A stretch of DNA of 35,677 bases from Ruegeria arenilitoris (GCF_013032445.1 NZ_WQCA01000025.1:1-35677); one strand, 5' to 3'. Numbered from the stretch's first letter, positions 8,245 to 15,555 are shown. The notes: generated by a model not told the origin, from the letters alone. Numbers and translations: made by a program.

Positions 8245-8853
8245 GTCGAAGATCTACTGCATGAACGGGGAATTGAGGTGAGCCACGAAACCGTCCGTTA
8301 TTGGTGGAACAGGTTCGGTCCGATGTTTGCTGCTGAGATAAGGCAGAAGCGTGTTCAGCAACTGCGCGCGTTCTCCGAATGGAAGTGGCACGTGGACGAG
8401 GTTTTCGTGAAGGTGAATGGCAAGCGGCACTGCCTCTGGCGGGCCGTTGATCATGAAGGCGAGGTGCTGGAAGCAGTCGTCACCAAACGGCGAAACAAGC
8501 AGGCTGCACTGAAATTTTTCAGGAAATTGATGAAGCGCCACGGTAAAGTGGAAAACGTCGTCACGGATCGCTTCGCCTCATACAGAGCCGCGCTCAGAGA
8601 GCTTGGCGCTGCCGAAAAACAACAGACGGGCCGGTGGCTCAACAACCGCGTTGAGAATTCACACCTTCCTTTCCGACGACGCGAACGCGCCATGCAACGT
8701 TTCAGGTGCATGCGAAGTTTGCAGAAGTTCGCCGCCGTCCATTCCTCCGTCTACAACCACTTCAACCAGGAAAGATCGCTCGCCAGCCGAGACATCTTCA
8801 AGCTGACCCGCGCTGCCGCTCTTAGCGAGTGGCGTCAACTTTGTTCCGGATAG
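8245..8853 (+). pseudogene. IS6 transposase, 5'-truncated (copy 2)
   Basis: The first ~34 residues, including the start of the helix-turn-helix, are missing. The remaining frame is open from VEDLLHERGIEV to the normal C-terminus and retains all three catalytic residues. By chance the frame is open across the junction with copy 1, giving a chimeric open frame from a GTG at 8167. That N-terminus derives from the 3' end of copy 1 read through its right end and is unlikely to be functional. Confidence 0.87.
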
Positions 8854-8906
8854 GTTCGTGGTTTCTGCGGCAAACTGAGACTGGTTCGAATTCGTCTGAC
8901 AGCACC
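8245..8906 (+). mobile_element. IS6 family element, right part only (copy 2)
   Basis: The sequence begins immediately after the right end of copy 1, inside the transposase gene at gtcgaagatc, and continues to its own right inverted end (gacagcacc). It corresponds to 7583-8244 of copy 1, the same 662 bases, but with many substitutions, so it is a diverged relative and not a duplicate. Its missing left part matches the fragment at 35459-35622. Confidence 0.9.
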
Positions 8907-9497
8907 TGGTCTGATGTTTGCTGCTGAAATTAGACGGAAGCGTGTTCAGCAACTGCGCGCGTTCTCCAAATGGAAGTGGCACGTGGACGAGGTTTTCGTG
9001 AAAGTGAATGGCAAGCGGCATTATCTTTGGCGGGCCGTTGATCATGAAGGCGAGGTGCTGGAAGCAGTCGTCACCAAACGGCGAAACAAACAGGCTGCAC
9101 TGAAATTCCTCAGGAAATTGATGAAGCGGCACGGAAAAGCGGAAAACGTCGTCACGGATCGCTTCGCCTCATACAGAGCCGCGCTCAGAGAGCTTGGCGC
9201 CACCGAAAAACAAAGGACGGGCAGGTGGCTCAACAACCGCGTCGAGAACTCGCATCTTCCGTTTCGACGACGCGAACGCGCGATGCAACGTTTCAGGCGC
9301 ATGCGAAGCTTGCATAAATTCGCCTCCGTCCACTCCTCTTTCTACAACCACTTCAACCAGGAAAGATCGCTGACCAGCCGAGCCACCTTCAAGCTGACAC
9401 GCACCGCCGCTCTTGCCGAGTGGCGCGAACTTGGTGCGTCATAAAAGGCAGCTATACAGGCCTACCAGAGACTGGTTCGAATTTGTCTGACAGCACC
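8907..9497 (+). mobile_element. IS6 family element, right part only (copy 3)
   Basis: This fragment begins directly after the right end of copy 2, within the transposase coding region around the GPMFAAEI segment, and runs to a right end cagcacc at 9491-9497. Its terminal region between the stop codon and the right end differs from the other copies and is shorter, so this is the most diverged of the three. Confidence 0.87.
8908..9444 (+). pseudogene. IS6 transposase, 5'-truncated (copy 3)
   Basis: The frame opens near MFAAEIRRKRVQQL and lacks about 58 N-terminal residues, including the DNA-binding part. The DDE residues persist (HVDEVFVKV, VTDRFASY, NRVENSHLPF). The C-terminus (AEWRELGAS) differs from the LCSG ending of the other copies. 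It should not transpose by itself. Confidence 0.85.
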
Positions 9498-9621
9498 CTG
9501 TTGATTACGTCACGGCAGGCCGAAAGCCCCTCAGAATTCGACGGATGACCGCTTCAAGCCCATACCTCCCAAGATGCCGCACTATGGCGAAGGTCTGCTT
9601 TAATGCGCTTGGTCGGCTGCA

Positions 9622-10257
9622 TCATGCTTCCGCGTGCTTATGGTCGGTCATTTCCCGGCGCTCAGCCAAGGCTTGGCGCACAATTTGGAAGGCAGACGAC
9701 AGAAAAAGCCCGGCCATGACGGTTGCCACGACAAGATCAGGCCAACCCGTTGCCGTGCCCCAGACACCAAGTGCTGCAAACATCACTGCAAAGTTCCCAA
9801 TCGCGTCATTGCGCGAACACAGCCAAACCGACCGAACATTGGCATCACCATCTTTGTAGCGGACCAAAAGCAAGACGCTTGATAGATTGGTAAGCAACGC
9901 AAGAAAGCCGACGCCCCCCATGATCTCTGCAGTTGGAACGCCAACATAAAAGACGCGATAGACAGTCGATCCGAACACCCAAAGGCCCATCATCAGAAGG
10001 CTGTTACCTTTGAACAGTGCTGCATTCGTTCTTGCGCGGAGAGAGGCCCCGATAACAGCAAGCGAAATGCCGTAGGTGAGCGCATCGCCTGCGAAGTCGA
10101 GTGCGTCTGCCTGCAGCGCTTGGGATTTGGCCAAATGACCCGCTGTCATCTCGACAAAGAACAGCGTCGCGTTGAGCGCGATCACGATCCAGAGCCGTCT
10201 TTTGTAGTCATCTGAAACACCGTCAAATTTGGCGTCATGTCCGCAGCAACCAGCCAT
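9622..10257 (-). CDS. CDF family cation efflux protein
   Basis: This 211-residue membrane protein has about six hydrophobic segments and belongs to the cation diffusion facilitator group, which exports Zn, Cd, Co or similar divalent metals by proton exchange. A short N-terminus carries a Cys-Cys-x-His cluster (MAGCCGHD). The metal-site helices are recognisable as ALDFAGDALTYG (TM2) and SRNDAIGN (TM5). It lacks the ~90-residue cytoplasmic domain of full-length CDF proteins and ends in a short His-containing tail (DHKHAEA). The ATG at 10257 has AGAGGA upstream. A MerR gene is divergent, and the promoter between them has MerR-type geometry pointing at this gene, so metal-induced expression is likely. 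The exact metal is not known. Confidence 0.9.
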   Translation of the reverse strand: MAGCCGHDAKFDGVSDDYKRRLWIVIALNATLFFVEMTAGHLAKSQALQADALDFAGDALTYGISLAVIGASLRARTNAALFKGNSLLMMGLWVFGSTVYRVFYVGVPTAEIMGGVGFLALLTNLSSVLLLVRYKDGDANVRSVWLCSRNDAIGNFAVMFAALGVWGTATGWPDLVVATVMAGLFLSSAFQIVRQALAERREMTDHKHAEA

Positions 10258-10287
10258 GGGAATCCTCTTTCATCTTTGGTTGTTCAT

Positions 10288-10318
10288 ACTGTAATGTCTC
10301 TAGTAACTAGAGGTTCAA
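10288..10318 (-). promoter_or_regulatory. MerR-type promoter/operator for the CDF gene
   Basis: On the minus strand TTGAAC (10318-10313) and TACAGT (10293-10288) are separated by exactly 19 bases. The spacer contains the inverted repeat CTCTAGTTACTAGAG (10312-10298). A 19-20 bp spacer with a dyad between -35 and -10 is the hallmark of promoters activated by MerR, ZntR, CueR or CadR through DNA underwinding. Transcription would start near 10280, just ahead of the CDF start at 10257. The same dyad can serve autoregulation of the divergent regulator. Confidence 0.85.
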
Positions 10319-10329
10319 GAGGTTTCTTC

Positions 10330-10746
10330 ATGTTTTCCATTGGCGAGCTTTCTAAGCGCACAAAAGTCAAAGTTCCGACCATCCGGTATTACGAGGAAAT
10401 GGGACTACTGCCCGAGGCAGAGCGCACGTCAGGCAACCAAAGACGATACGACCAAGCTGGGTTAGAGCGGCTGAGCTTCATCCGCCATGCGCGTGATCTT
10501 GGGTTTTCAATTGAAGCGATTTCTTCGCTGATCGAATTACAGGAGCACCCCGACCGGTCGTGCGAGGCTGCGACGGATATCGCAACATCTCAACTTGAAG
10601 ATGTCCGCGCCAAGATCAAACGCCTCCGAACACTTGAAAAGGAACTCAGCCGGATATCGAAGGGCTGCAATGGTGAAGGCGTTTCCGAAGACTGCTACGT
10701 ATTAGCATCGTTGGCCGACCACGACTTGTGCGACCGAGACCACTAG
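10330..10746 (+). CDS. MerR family metal-responsive regulator
   Basis: This 138-residue MerR-type regulator has the winged helix at the N-terminus (FSIGELSKRTKVKVPTIRYY, then NQRRYDQAGLERL) and a long dimerisation helix. Metal-binding cysteines appear at C78 (DRSCEA), C113 (KGCNGEG) and C122 (EDCYVL). This spacing closely matches the ZntR/CadR group (Zn, Cd, Pb), and a C-terminal His/Asp/Cys tail (HDLCDRDH) could add ligands. The ATG at 10330 is chosen because the helix-turn-helix begins right there; a longer frame from 10237 would cross the operator. It is divergent from the CDF exporter that it most likely activates. Confidence 0.92.
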   Translation: MFSIGELSKRTKVKVPTIRYYEEMGLLPEAERTSGNQRRYDQAGLERLSFIRHARDLGFSIEAISSLIELQEHPDRSCEAATDIATSQLEDVRAKIKRLRTLEKELSRISKGCNGEGVSEDCYVLASLADHDLCDRDH

Positions 10747-11094
10747 AACACCGAGAAAGCGGACATCTGACCGCCAAAAGTCAACGGCAGCTTGGTCCGC
10801 AAGCCGGTCGTAGCCAAGATTTGGGAGAGCGGCCGCTTTTGGTGAAAGCAGTCGTTCCTGTTCGAAACTCCGAGTTTCGGGGGTTAACGTCCGCTCAAAG
10901 CCTTTACTCAGTCATCTGAGAAAAACACTCAGACGGCTGCGATGAGCCCAGAGCCGACATTTACCAAACTGCATGAGCGAGTTCATTTAGGAATCTAATC
11001 CTTCCACGCTAGCTGCCCTTATAAGAACCGCACCAATTTACCCAAGCGGAGGAGTGCTTTCGGATATTGAAGAACTAGAGTGGAGCTAAGGCGC
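10747..11094. other. Intergenic region between merR and the cyclase gene
   Basis: This 348-nt stretch separates convergent genes. No gene is supported. From about 10750 to 10905 it contains words of the ATGTCCGC-type intergenic family (aaagcggacatctgaccgcc, gcttggtccgcaagccggtcg, aacgtccgctcaaagcc), too degenerate to align confidently by eye. No clear terminator is seen for either gene. Confidence 0.5.
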
Positions 11095-12969
11095 TTAATG
11101 AACGCGGCTGTTTTGCCCCTTAGTATCTTCTTGTGCCTCGAGCGCCGCCATAAATTTTTGAAACCGTGGGTGATCACGTAGGTTATCAAGATCCCCATCA
11201 TTGCGTATCCAATCGAGCATCTGCAATTGATGGCCCGGCATATTTTCAAGCGTATCAAGGGCTTGATCGACTCTGCCTATTGTCGCAAACATACATGCCG
11301 CGTTGTAGACTACAATCCGGTCCCCTGGGTCCAAGTCGATGGCTCTACGTATCATCTCTTCAGCATCGTTAGACCGCCCAATGTGTGCCAAGGCATGAGC
11401 GCACTGGAAACAGGCTCTACTATTGCCGGGTTCTACCTCCAGTTTACACCTTGCGGTTTCCAAAGTTGCCCGGGCCGCCTTTAGAACATCTTCTTCGCGT
11501 CCCAACTTTCCGTAAACTGCCATCAGTAAGAATGGAGCCTGTGGGTCTCTGGGAGAAATCTTCCAAGCCTGTTCAAAATGCCGAGCCGCTTTCTCGAAGT
11601 CCGAATTTTCCCAACAGTGGCGAGCCCAGTAGTATTGGGCTTGATAGAGGTTGGAATCGAGCTCCGAAGCCTTGCGGAAAGCTGTGTTTGCCCCATTTTG
11701 ATCTTTCGCCTGAGCCAGAGCCAAACCTTTGGAAGCATAGGCCTCGGCCAAATTTGGGGCGAGTTCTAGCGCCCGATCAGCAGCGACCGTTGCAGAGATC
11801 AGGTGTTCCTCTTCTCCGTCGTATTGGCAATAGATCATCAAATTGCAATCGGCCAAACCGCAATAAGCTTGAGCAAATTGGGGATCGCACTCAATCGCTC
11901 TTTCAAACAAGCTGCGCGCTTCAACGAACTTACGCCGTACGTGGGAATGGAAGGCTAGTCGTCCCTGTAGGTAAAGGTCATAGGCCTGCAGGTCGGATGT
12001 GCGCGATCCGTTCGACCTTCCCATTGCATCTTCGGCCAATGCCAGTTGAAGAGCTTTGACAATTTTTTCGGTGATTTCGTCTTGGACGGCAAAGATATCA
12101 GTTAACTCGCGGTCGTATCGCTCGGCCCAGACATGGCCGCCGGACTGAGCATCGATCAACTGCGCAGTGACCCTTGCCCGGTTGCCTGCCTTTCTAACAC
12201 TGCCTTCTACAATGAATTGCACGTCGAGTTCGCGGGCGATCTGTCGGACGTCCACGGACCTTCCTTTGTAAGAAAAGCTCGAATTTCTAGCAATGACGAA
12301 TAACTCCCTTATCTTCGATAAATCCGTTATTATGTCCTCAGAGATGCCGTCTGAAAAATAAATCTGATCCGGATCATCCGACATGTTGTCAAAAGGAAGA
12401 ACGGCGATCGAGTTTTTATTGGTTTGAGGAGCATTTCTAGGCAGATCGTCGTAATCAAGATCACTGGCAAGTTCGTACACGCGCACAGGTCGCGGGAGGT
12501 TCTTGAGTTGTTGTTTCCCAAGGTCCCTAAAAGTGAGATCGAGACGGCCTGAAATTTCGTCTCGCACCCGGCCTGAAATTGCGACGCATCCCGGGCCAGC
12601 CAACTTTTCAAGCCGTGCCGCAGTATTCACCCCATCGCCAAGAATGTCTTCTCCATCGGAAACCACATCGCCCATGTGGATACCCATGCGGAAAACCAGG
12701 TTTGGTTCATTTTGTGTCTCGCGATTTCTGTCAGCGCAATATTTTTGCAATTCATCAGCACAAGATACCGAGTTCACAACTGATTGGAATTCCGCGAGAA
12801 ACCCGTCTCCCATAGTTTTTACGATCCGGCCGTTGTGTTTCTCTAAACGCGATCTGAGGGCTTCCAGCGTGTCTTTCAACGCGTGGAGTGTAGCCGTTTC
12901 ATTTTGGCTTACCAGACCGCTATAGCCGACAACATCAGCAGCGAGAATGGCCGCCAGCCTGCGTTCCAT
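11095..12969 (-). CDS. Class III adenylate cyclase with TolB-like and TPR regions
   Basis: This 624-residue protein has an N-terminal class III nucleotide cyclase domain (about 1-180). The metal-binding aspartates D12 (LAADVVGYS) and D55 (GDGFLAEF) are present, with the adenine-specifying lysine position K51 (GRIVKTMGDG) and the transition-state Asn/Arg segment GDGVNTAARLE, so it should make cAMP. A linker leads to a TolB-like region (NSIAVLPFDNMSDDPDQIYF, VQFIVEGSVRKAG, DAQSGGHVWAERYDREL). Several TPR repeats follow, including YCGLADCNLMIY and PNLAEAYASKGLALAQAKDQ. There is no membrane segment or signal peptide. The start is the ATG at 12969 with AGGGAG upstream; the longer frame to 13032 lacks support. 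The signal sensed through the TPR part is unknown. Confidence 0.9.
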   Translation of the reverse strand: MERRLAAILAADVVGYSGLVSQNETATLHALKDTLEALRSRLEKHNGRIVKTMGDGFLAEFQSVVNSVSCADELQKYCADRNRETQNEPNLVFRMGIHMGDVVSDGEDILGDGVNTAARLEKLAGPGCVAISGRVRDEISGRLDLTFRDLGKQQLKNLPRPVRVYELASDLDYDDLPRNAPQTNKNSIAVLPFDNMSDDPDQIYFSDGISEDIITDLSKIRELFVIARNSSFSYKGRSVDVRQIARELDVQFIVEGSVRKAGNRARVTAQLIDAQSGGHVWAERYDRELTDIFAVQDEITEKIVKALQLALAEDAMGRSNGSRTSDLQAYDLYLQGRLAFHSHVRRKFVEARSLFERAIECDPQFAQAYCGLADCNLMIYCQYDGEEEHLISATVAADRALELAPNLAEAYASKGLALAQAKDQNGANTAFRKASELDSNLYQAQYYWARHCWENSDFEKAARHFEQAWKISPRDPQAPFLLMAVYGKLGREEDVLKAARATLETARCKLEVEPGNSRACFQCAHALAHIGRSNDAEEMIRRAIDLDPGDRIVVYNAACMFATIGRVDQALDTLENMPGHQLQMLDWIRNDGDLDNLRDHPRFQKFMAALEAQEDTKGQNSRVH

Positions 12970-13447
12970 TTGCGACTCCCTATGGGGAATACTACCATTC
13001 GTGACCTTTTTTATCCATCTTCCAGCAAACACAGTACCATCAAGTCGATGGCGTGTTTTTAGCCAAGTCTAATACAATGCCCTGCCTTGGAAGTATTCGT
13101 GAATTGCTCAGGTTGATTTGGCGTTGAATAATCAATTTTCTGCAAAGGTGATGTTCAGCGACTGCTGGAGTTCGGCGCTGCAGCGAACGGAAATTATGTC
13201 CGCACAGCGGTAATTGAAGCAATACGCAGCGAAAGACTGCTTTGAGCCCAAAGTGGTCATTAAGCGCCAGCACATTTTTAAATGATCTCAAAAAAGCTTT
13301 GTGAAACGTAAGTTTTTAAAATCAAATCTCACGTTCGTCGGGAAGGCTTTAGAGCCGAACAACAGAACAACTGGAAAAGCGGACTGGCAGCTCAACACTA
13401 TTATCATTATATTACAATATTTTTATTGGATTATGTGAATCCTTAAC
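12970..13447. other. Intergenic region before IS copy 4
   Basis: No gene is supported in this 478-nt stretch. Around 13150-13275 there is another member of the degenerate intergenic family (ctgcagcgaacgg, attatgtccgcacagcgg, ctttgagcccaaagtgg), and a further trace occurs at 13345-13397 (aaaagcggactggcag). The last 60 bases before the IS left end at 13448 are strikingly AT-rich, unlike their surroundings. Confidence 0.5.
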
Positions 13448-14265
13448 GGTCTTGTCAGAAGAACTTTGCTTGAGCGGGGCAGGGCGGTTGCGTAGCTTTT
13501 GCCCATGACCAGACCTGCCTCCTTCAAATACTTTAAAACAAGTCCTGAGATCATCCGCTTGGCCGTGATGCTGTACATCCGATTCCCGCTATCGCTTCGG
13601 AATGTCGAAGATCTGTTGCACGAGCGAGGCATCGATGTGAGCCACGAAACTGTCCGATATTGGTGGAATAGGTTTGGCCCGATGTTTGCTGCTGAGATAA
13701 GGCAGAAGCGTGTTCAGCAGCTGCGCGCGTTCTCCAAATGGAAGTGGCACGTGGACGAGGTTTTCGTGAAAGTGAATGGCAAGCGGCATTATCTTTGGCG
13801 GGCCGTTGATCATGAAGGCGAGGTGCTGGAAGCAGTCGTCACCAAACGGCGAAACAAGCAGGCTGCACTGAAATTCCTTAAGAAATTGATGAAGCGGCAC
13901 GGCACAGCGGAAACCGTCGTTACGGATCGCTTCGCCTCATACAGAGCCGCGCTCAGAGAACTGGGTGCACTCGAAAAACAAAGGACGGGCAGGTGGCTCA
14001 ACAACCGGGTTGAGAATTCGCACCTGCCGTTTCGACGACGCGAACGCGTAATGCAACGTTTCAGGCGCATGCGAAGCTTGCAGAAATTCGCATCCGTCCA
14101 CTCCTCCGTCTACAACCACTTCAACCAGGAAAGATCGTTAGCCAGCCGAGACACCTTCAAGCTGACACGCACCGCCGCCCTGGCCGAGTGGCGTCAACTT
14201 TGTTCCGGATAGGTTCACGGTTTCTGCGGCAAACTGAGACTGGTTCGAATTCGTCTGACAGCACC
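13448..14265 (+). mobile_element. IS6 family insertion sequence, complete copy 4 (818 bp)
   Basis: It starts GGTCTTGTCAGAAGAA and ends at gacagcacc (reverse complement GGTGCTGTCAGACGAA), with an intact transposase inside, and has the same 818-bp length as copy 1. The 8-bp flanks are tccttaac and tttccgaa. They do not match, so no target duplication is present. This suggests rearrangement by adjacent deletion or IS-IS recombination at this site. It separates the metal/cyclase block from the polyol operon. Confidence 0.94.
13505..14212 (+). CDS. IS6 family transposase (copy 4, intact)
   Basis: This 235-residue DDE transposase is nearly identical to copy 1 over its N-terminal ~75 residues. From the KWKWHVDEVFVKV region on, its codon choices follow those of copies 2 and 3 instead, which suggests gene conversion between IS copies. 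The HTH, HVDEVFVKV, VTDRFASY and NRVENSHLPF motifs are all present. It is probably active. Confidence 0.95.
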   Translation: MTRPASFKYFKTSPEIIRLAVMLYIRFPLSLRNVEDLLHERGIDVSHETVRYWWNRFGPMFAAEIRQKRVQQLRAFSKWKWHVDEVFVKVNGKRHYLWRAVDHEGEVLEAVVTKRRNKQAALKFLKKLMKRHGTAETVVTDRFASYRAALRELGALEKQRTGRWLNNRVENSHLPFRRRERVMQRFRRMRSLQKFASVHSSVYNHFNQERSLASRDTFKLTRTAALAEWRQLCSG

Positions 14266-14397
14266 TTTCCGAAGTACATTTCTAAGCCATTTCAATCTCG
14301 TATCTCGGTAGAAATTGAGCGCCGTAGTTCCTTGTGAGGAGGACAGCTTGGGACTCTCCAAGGCCAACTTGACACAGCAAGTCTTTCGCTACTAAAT

Positions 14398-14424
14398 TTG
14401 ACAAAAATTGTCGCGCGATATGTT
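14398..14424 (+). promoter_or_regulatory. Putative promoter and degenerate operator of the LacI-type gene
   Basis: A consensus TTGACA -35 box lies at 14398-14403. TATGTT at 14419-14424 could be the -10, with a short 15-base spacer. Bases 14405-14424 have a CGCGCG core (14412-14417) inside AT-rich arms and match the perfect palindrome at 15502-15521 at about 14 of 20 positions. This fits a weaker autoregulatory operator, but it is an inference from two sites only. Confidence 0.45.
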
Positions 14425-14446
14425 ACAGCTTGGTGTGGGGAAAAAT

Positions 14447-15475
14447 TTGCAACGTAAAATCCGAAATATGGAAGAGTTTGCAGCTATCAGTGGGATTTCT
14501 CGACCTACCGTCTCGAAGTATTTCAACGACCCTGAAAGCGTGCGCGTTTCCACAAGAAAAAAGATCGAAGCAGCGCTGGAAGAGTATGATTATCATCCGA
14601 ATGTTTTCGCGATGAACCAAAACAGGCGCACCACCAAGAACATTGGCGTTGTAGTACCTAATTTAGCTGACCCGTTCTTTTCCGAGATCGGCAGACGTGT
14701 AGAGCTTGCATGCATTGAGGCCGGCTACAGCCCGATTTTACTCAGTTCGCACGGTAATCCGGAAATGGAGCGAGATAACCTTAACTCGCTTAAATCCCTG
14801 AAACCTGCTGGTGTATTATTGGCACCGTTCGGCAAGCTGTCTGACACAGACGCCGTTAAAGCATTTGATGCAGATATTCCGGTCGTCTTGTTTGATGCCA
14901 ACATGCCTGATGTCGGGCGGGCATTTGTAGGTACCGATCATTTTCAAAGTGTCGACTTAATGGTTGAGTACCTCTGCCGCAGTGGCGAGCCGCCTTGTTT
15001 TTTCGAAATGAAGAAACCTCTGAACCCGAATGCCAACAAACACCGACAAGCCTATATCGAAAGCATGGAACGGCACGGTAAAACGCCGAGCATTTTTCGA
15101 GTAAGCGGAGAAGGCTGGAACTTCGAGGAAATTGGAAAAGTTGAAGGGGGCCGGCTTTTGTCCGATGGAGCATTCAGCACTAACACGATCCTGTGCAGCA
15201 ATGATCGCTTTGCAATTGGTCTTTTGTCAGCCGCCTATGGCCTTGGCTTTAAGGTTGGTCATGGTCCGGAATGTAACCTCAGGATTGCAGGCCACGATGA
15301 TCACCCGTTTTCCAGATTTACTTGCCCCCCTCTGACGACAATCGCACAAGATTACGAAGCTATCGCGAATTGGTCGGTGTCTACATTGTTTGCATTGTTC
15401 GAGAAGGGAGAAGTCCCGTCGGAAAGGCAGGAAAAACTGTTTGAGGGCCGTTTGATCATGCGGGAGTCGGCCTGA
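14447..15475 (+). CDS. LacI family transcriptional regulator of the polyol operon
   Basis: The N-terminal LacI helix-turn-helix (MEEFAAISGISRPTVSKYFN, then VRVSTRKKIEAALEEYDYHP) is followed by a periplasmic-binding-like effector domain beginning KNIGVVVPNLADPFFSEI. The length of ~342 residues is typical. The start is uncertain: TTG at 14447 gives LQRKIRNMEEF, fits the family N-terminus and has GGGGAAA upstream. ATG at 14468 or in-frame starts at 14408/14420 are alternatives, but the latter would lie inside the promoter. It stands 113 nt upstream of the smoE-mtlK operon in the same direction and is the likely polyol-responsive repressor. Confidence 0.9.
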   Translation: MQRKIRNMEEFAAISGISRPTVSKYFNDPESVRVSTRKKIEAALEEYDYHPNVFAMNQNRRTTKNIGVVVPNLADPFFSEIGRRVELACIEAGYSPILLSSHGNPEMERDNLNSLKSLKPAGVLLAPFGKLSDTDAVKAFDADIPVVLFDANMPDVGRAFVGTDHFQSVDLMVEYLCRSGEPPCFFEMKKPLNPNANKHRQAYIESMERHGKTPSIFRVSGEGWNFEEIGKVEGGRLLSDGAFSTNTILCSNDRFAIGLLSAAYGLGFKVGHGPECNLRIAGHDDHPFSRFTCPPLTTIAQDYEAIANWSVSTLFALFEKGEVPSERQEKLFEGRLIMRESA

Positions 15476-15501
15476 GGATTTGTTAATGCGCAGTCACCCT
15501 T

Positions 15502-15521
15502 AAATTTACGCGCGTAAATTT
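15502..15521. promoter_or_regulatory. Perfect 20-bp palindromic LacI-type operator
   Basis: AAATTTACGCGCGTAAATTT is a perfect inverted repeat with the central CG expected for LacI-family operators. It lies between the regulator's stop codon and the solute-binding protein gene, next to the putative -35 element. Repression relieved by a polyol is the simplest reading. Confidence 0.82.
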
Positions 15522-15525
15522 TTAA

Positions 15526-15555
15526 TTGACTTCGCGTTGTGATTTTGACTAGAGT
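15526..15555 (+). promoter_or_regulatory. Putative promoter of the polyol operon
   Basis: TTGACT (15526-15531) and TAGAGT (15550-15555) are spaced by 18 bases, starting 4 nt after the palindromic operator. The -10 match is modest. A strong AGGAGGAG Shine-Dalgarno follows before the ATG at 15589. Confidence 0.5.

Noticed and set aside
7427..9497. Three tandem similar units as a CRISPR array or gene amplification
   Set aside because: Units are ~600-800 bp IS6 copies with progressive 5' truncation; there are no short repeats with spacers and no intact gene duplicates besides transposase.
10741..10919. 63-residue open frame after merR, and 13040-13291 on the minus strand
   Set aside because: Both fall in the degenerate intergenic repeat family and have neither ribosome-binding sites nor recognisable domains.
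13448..14265. 7427-8244 and 13448-14265 as a composite transposon carrying the CDF, MerR and cyclase genes
   Set aside because: Possible in principle since both are complete and direct, but neither has matching outer flanks (ctcgaacc versus tttccgaa), so no simple insertion of such a unit is supported.
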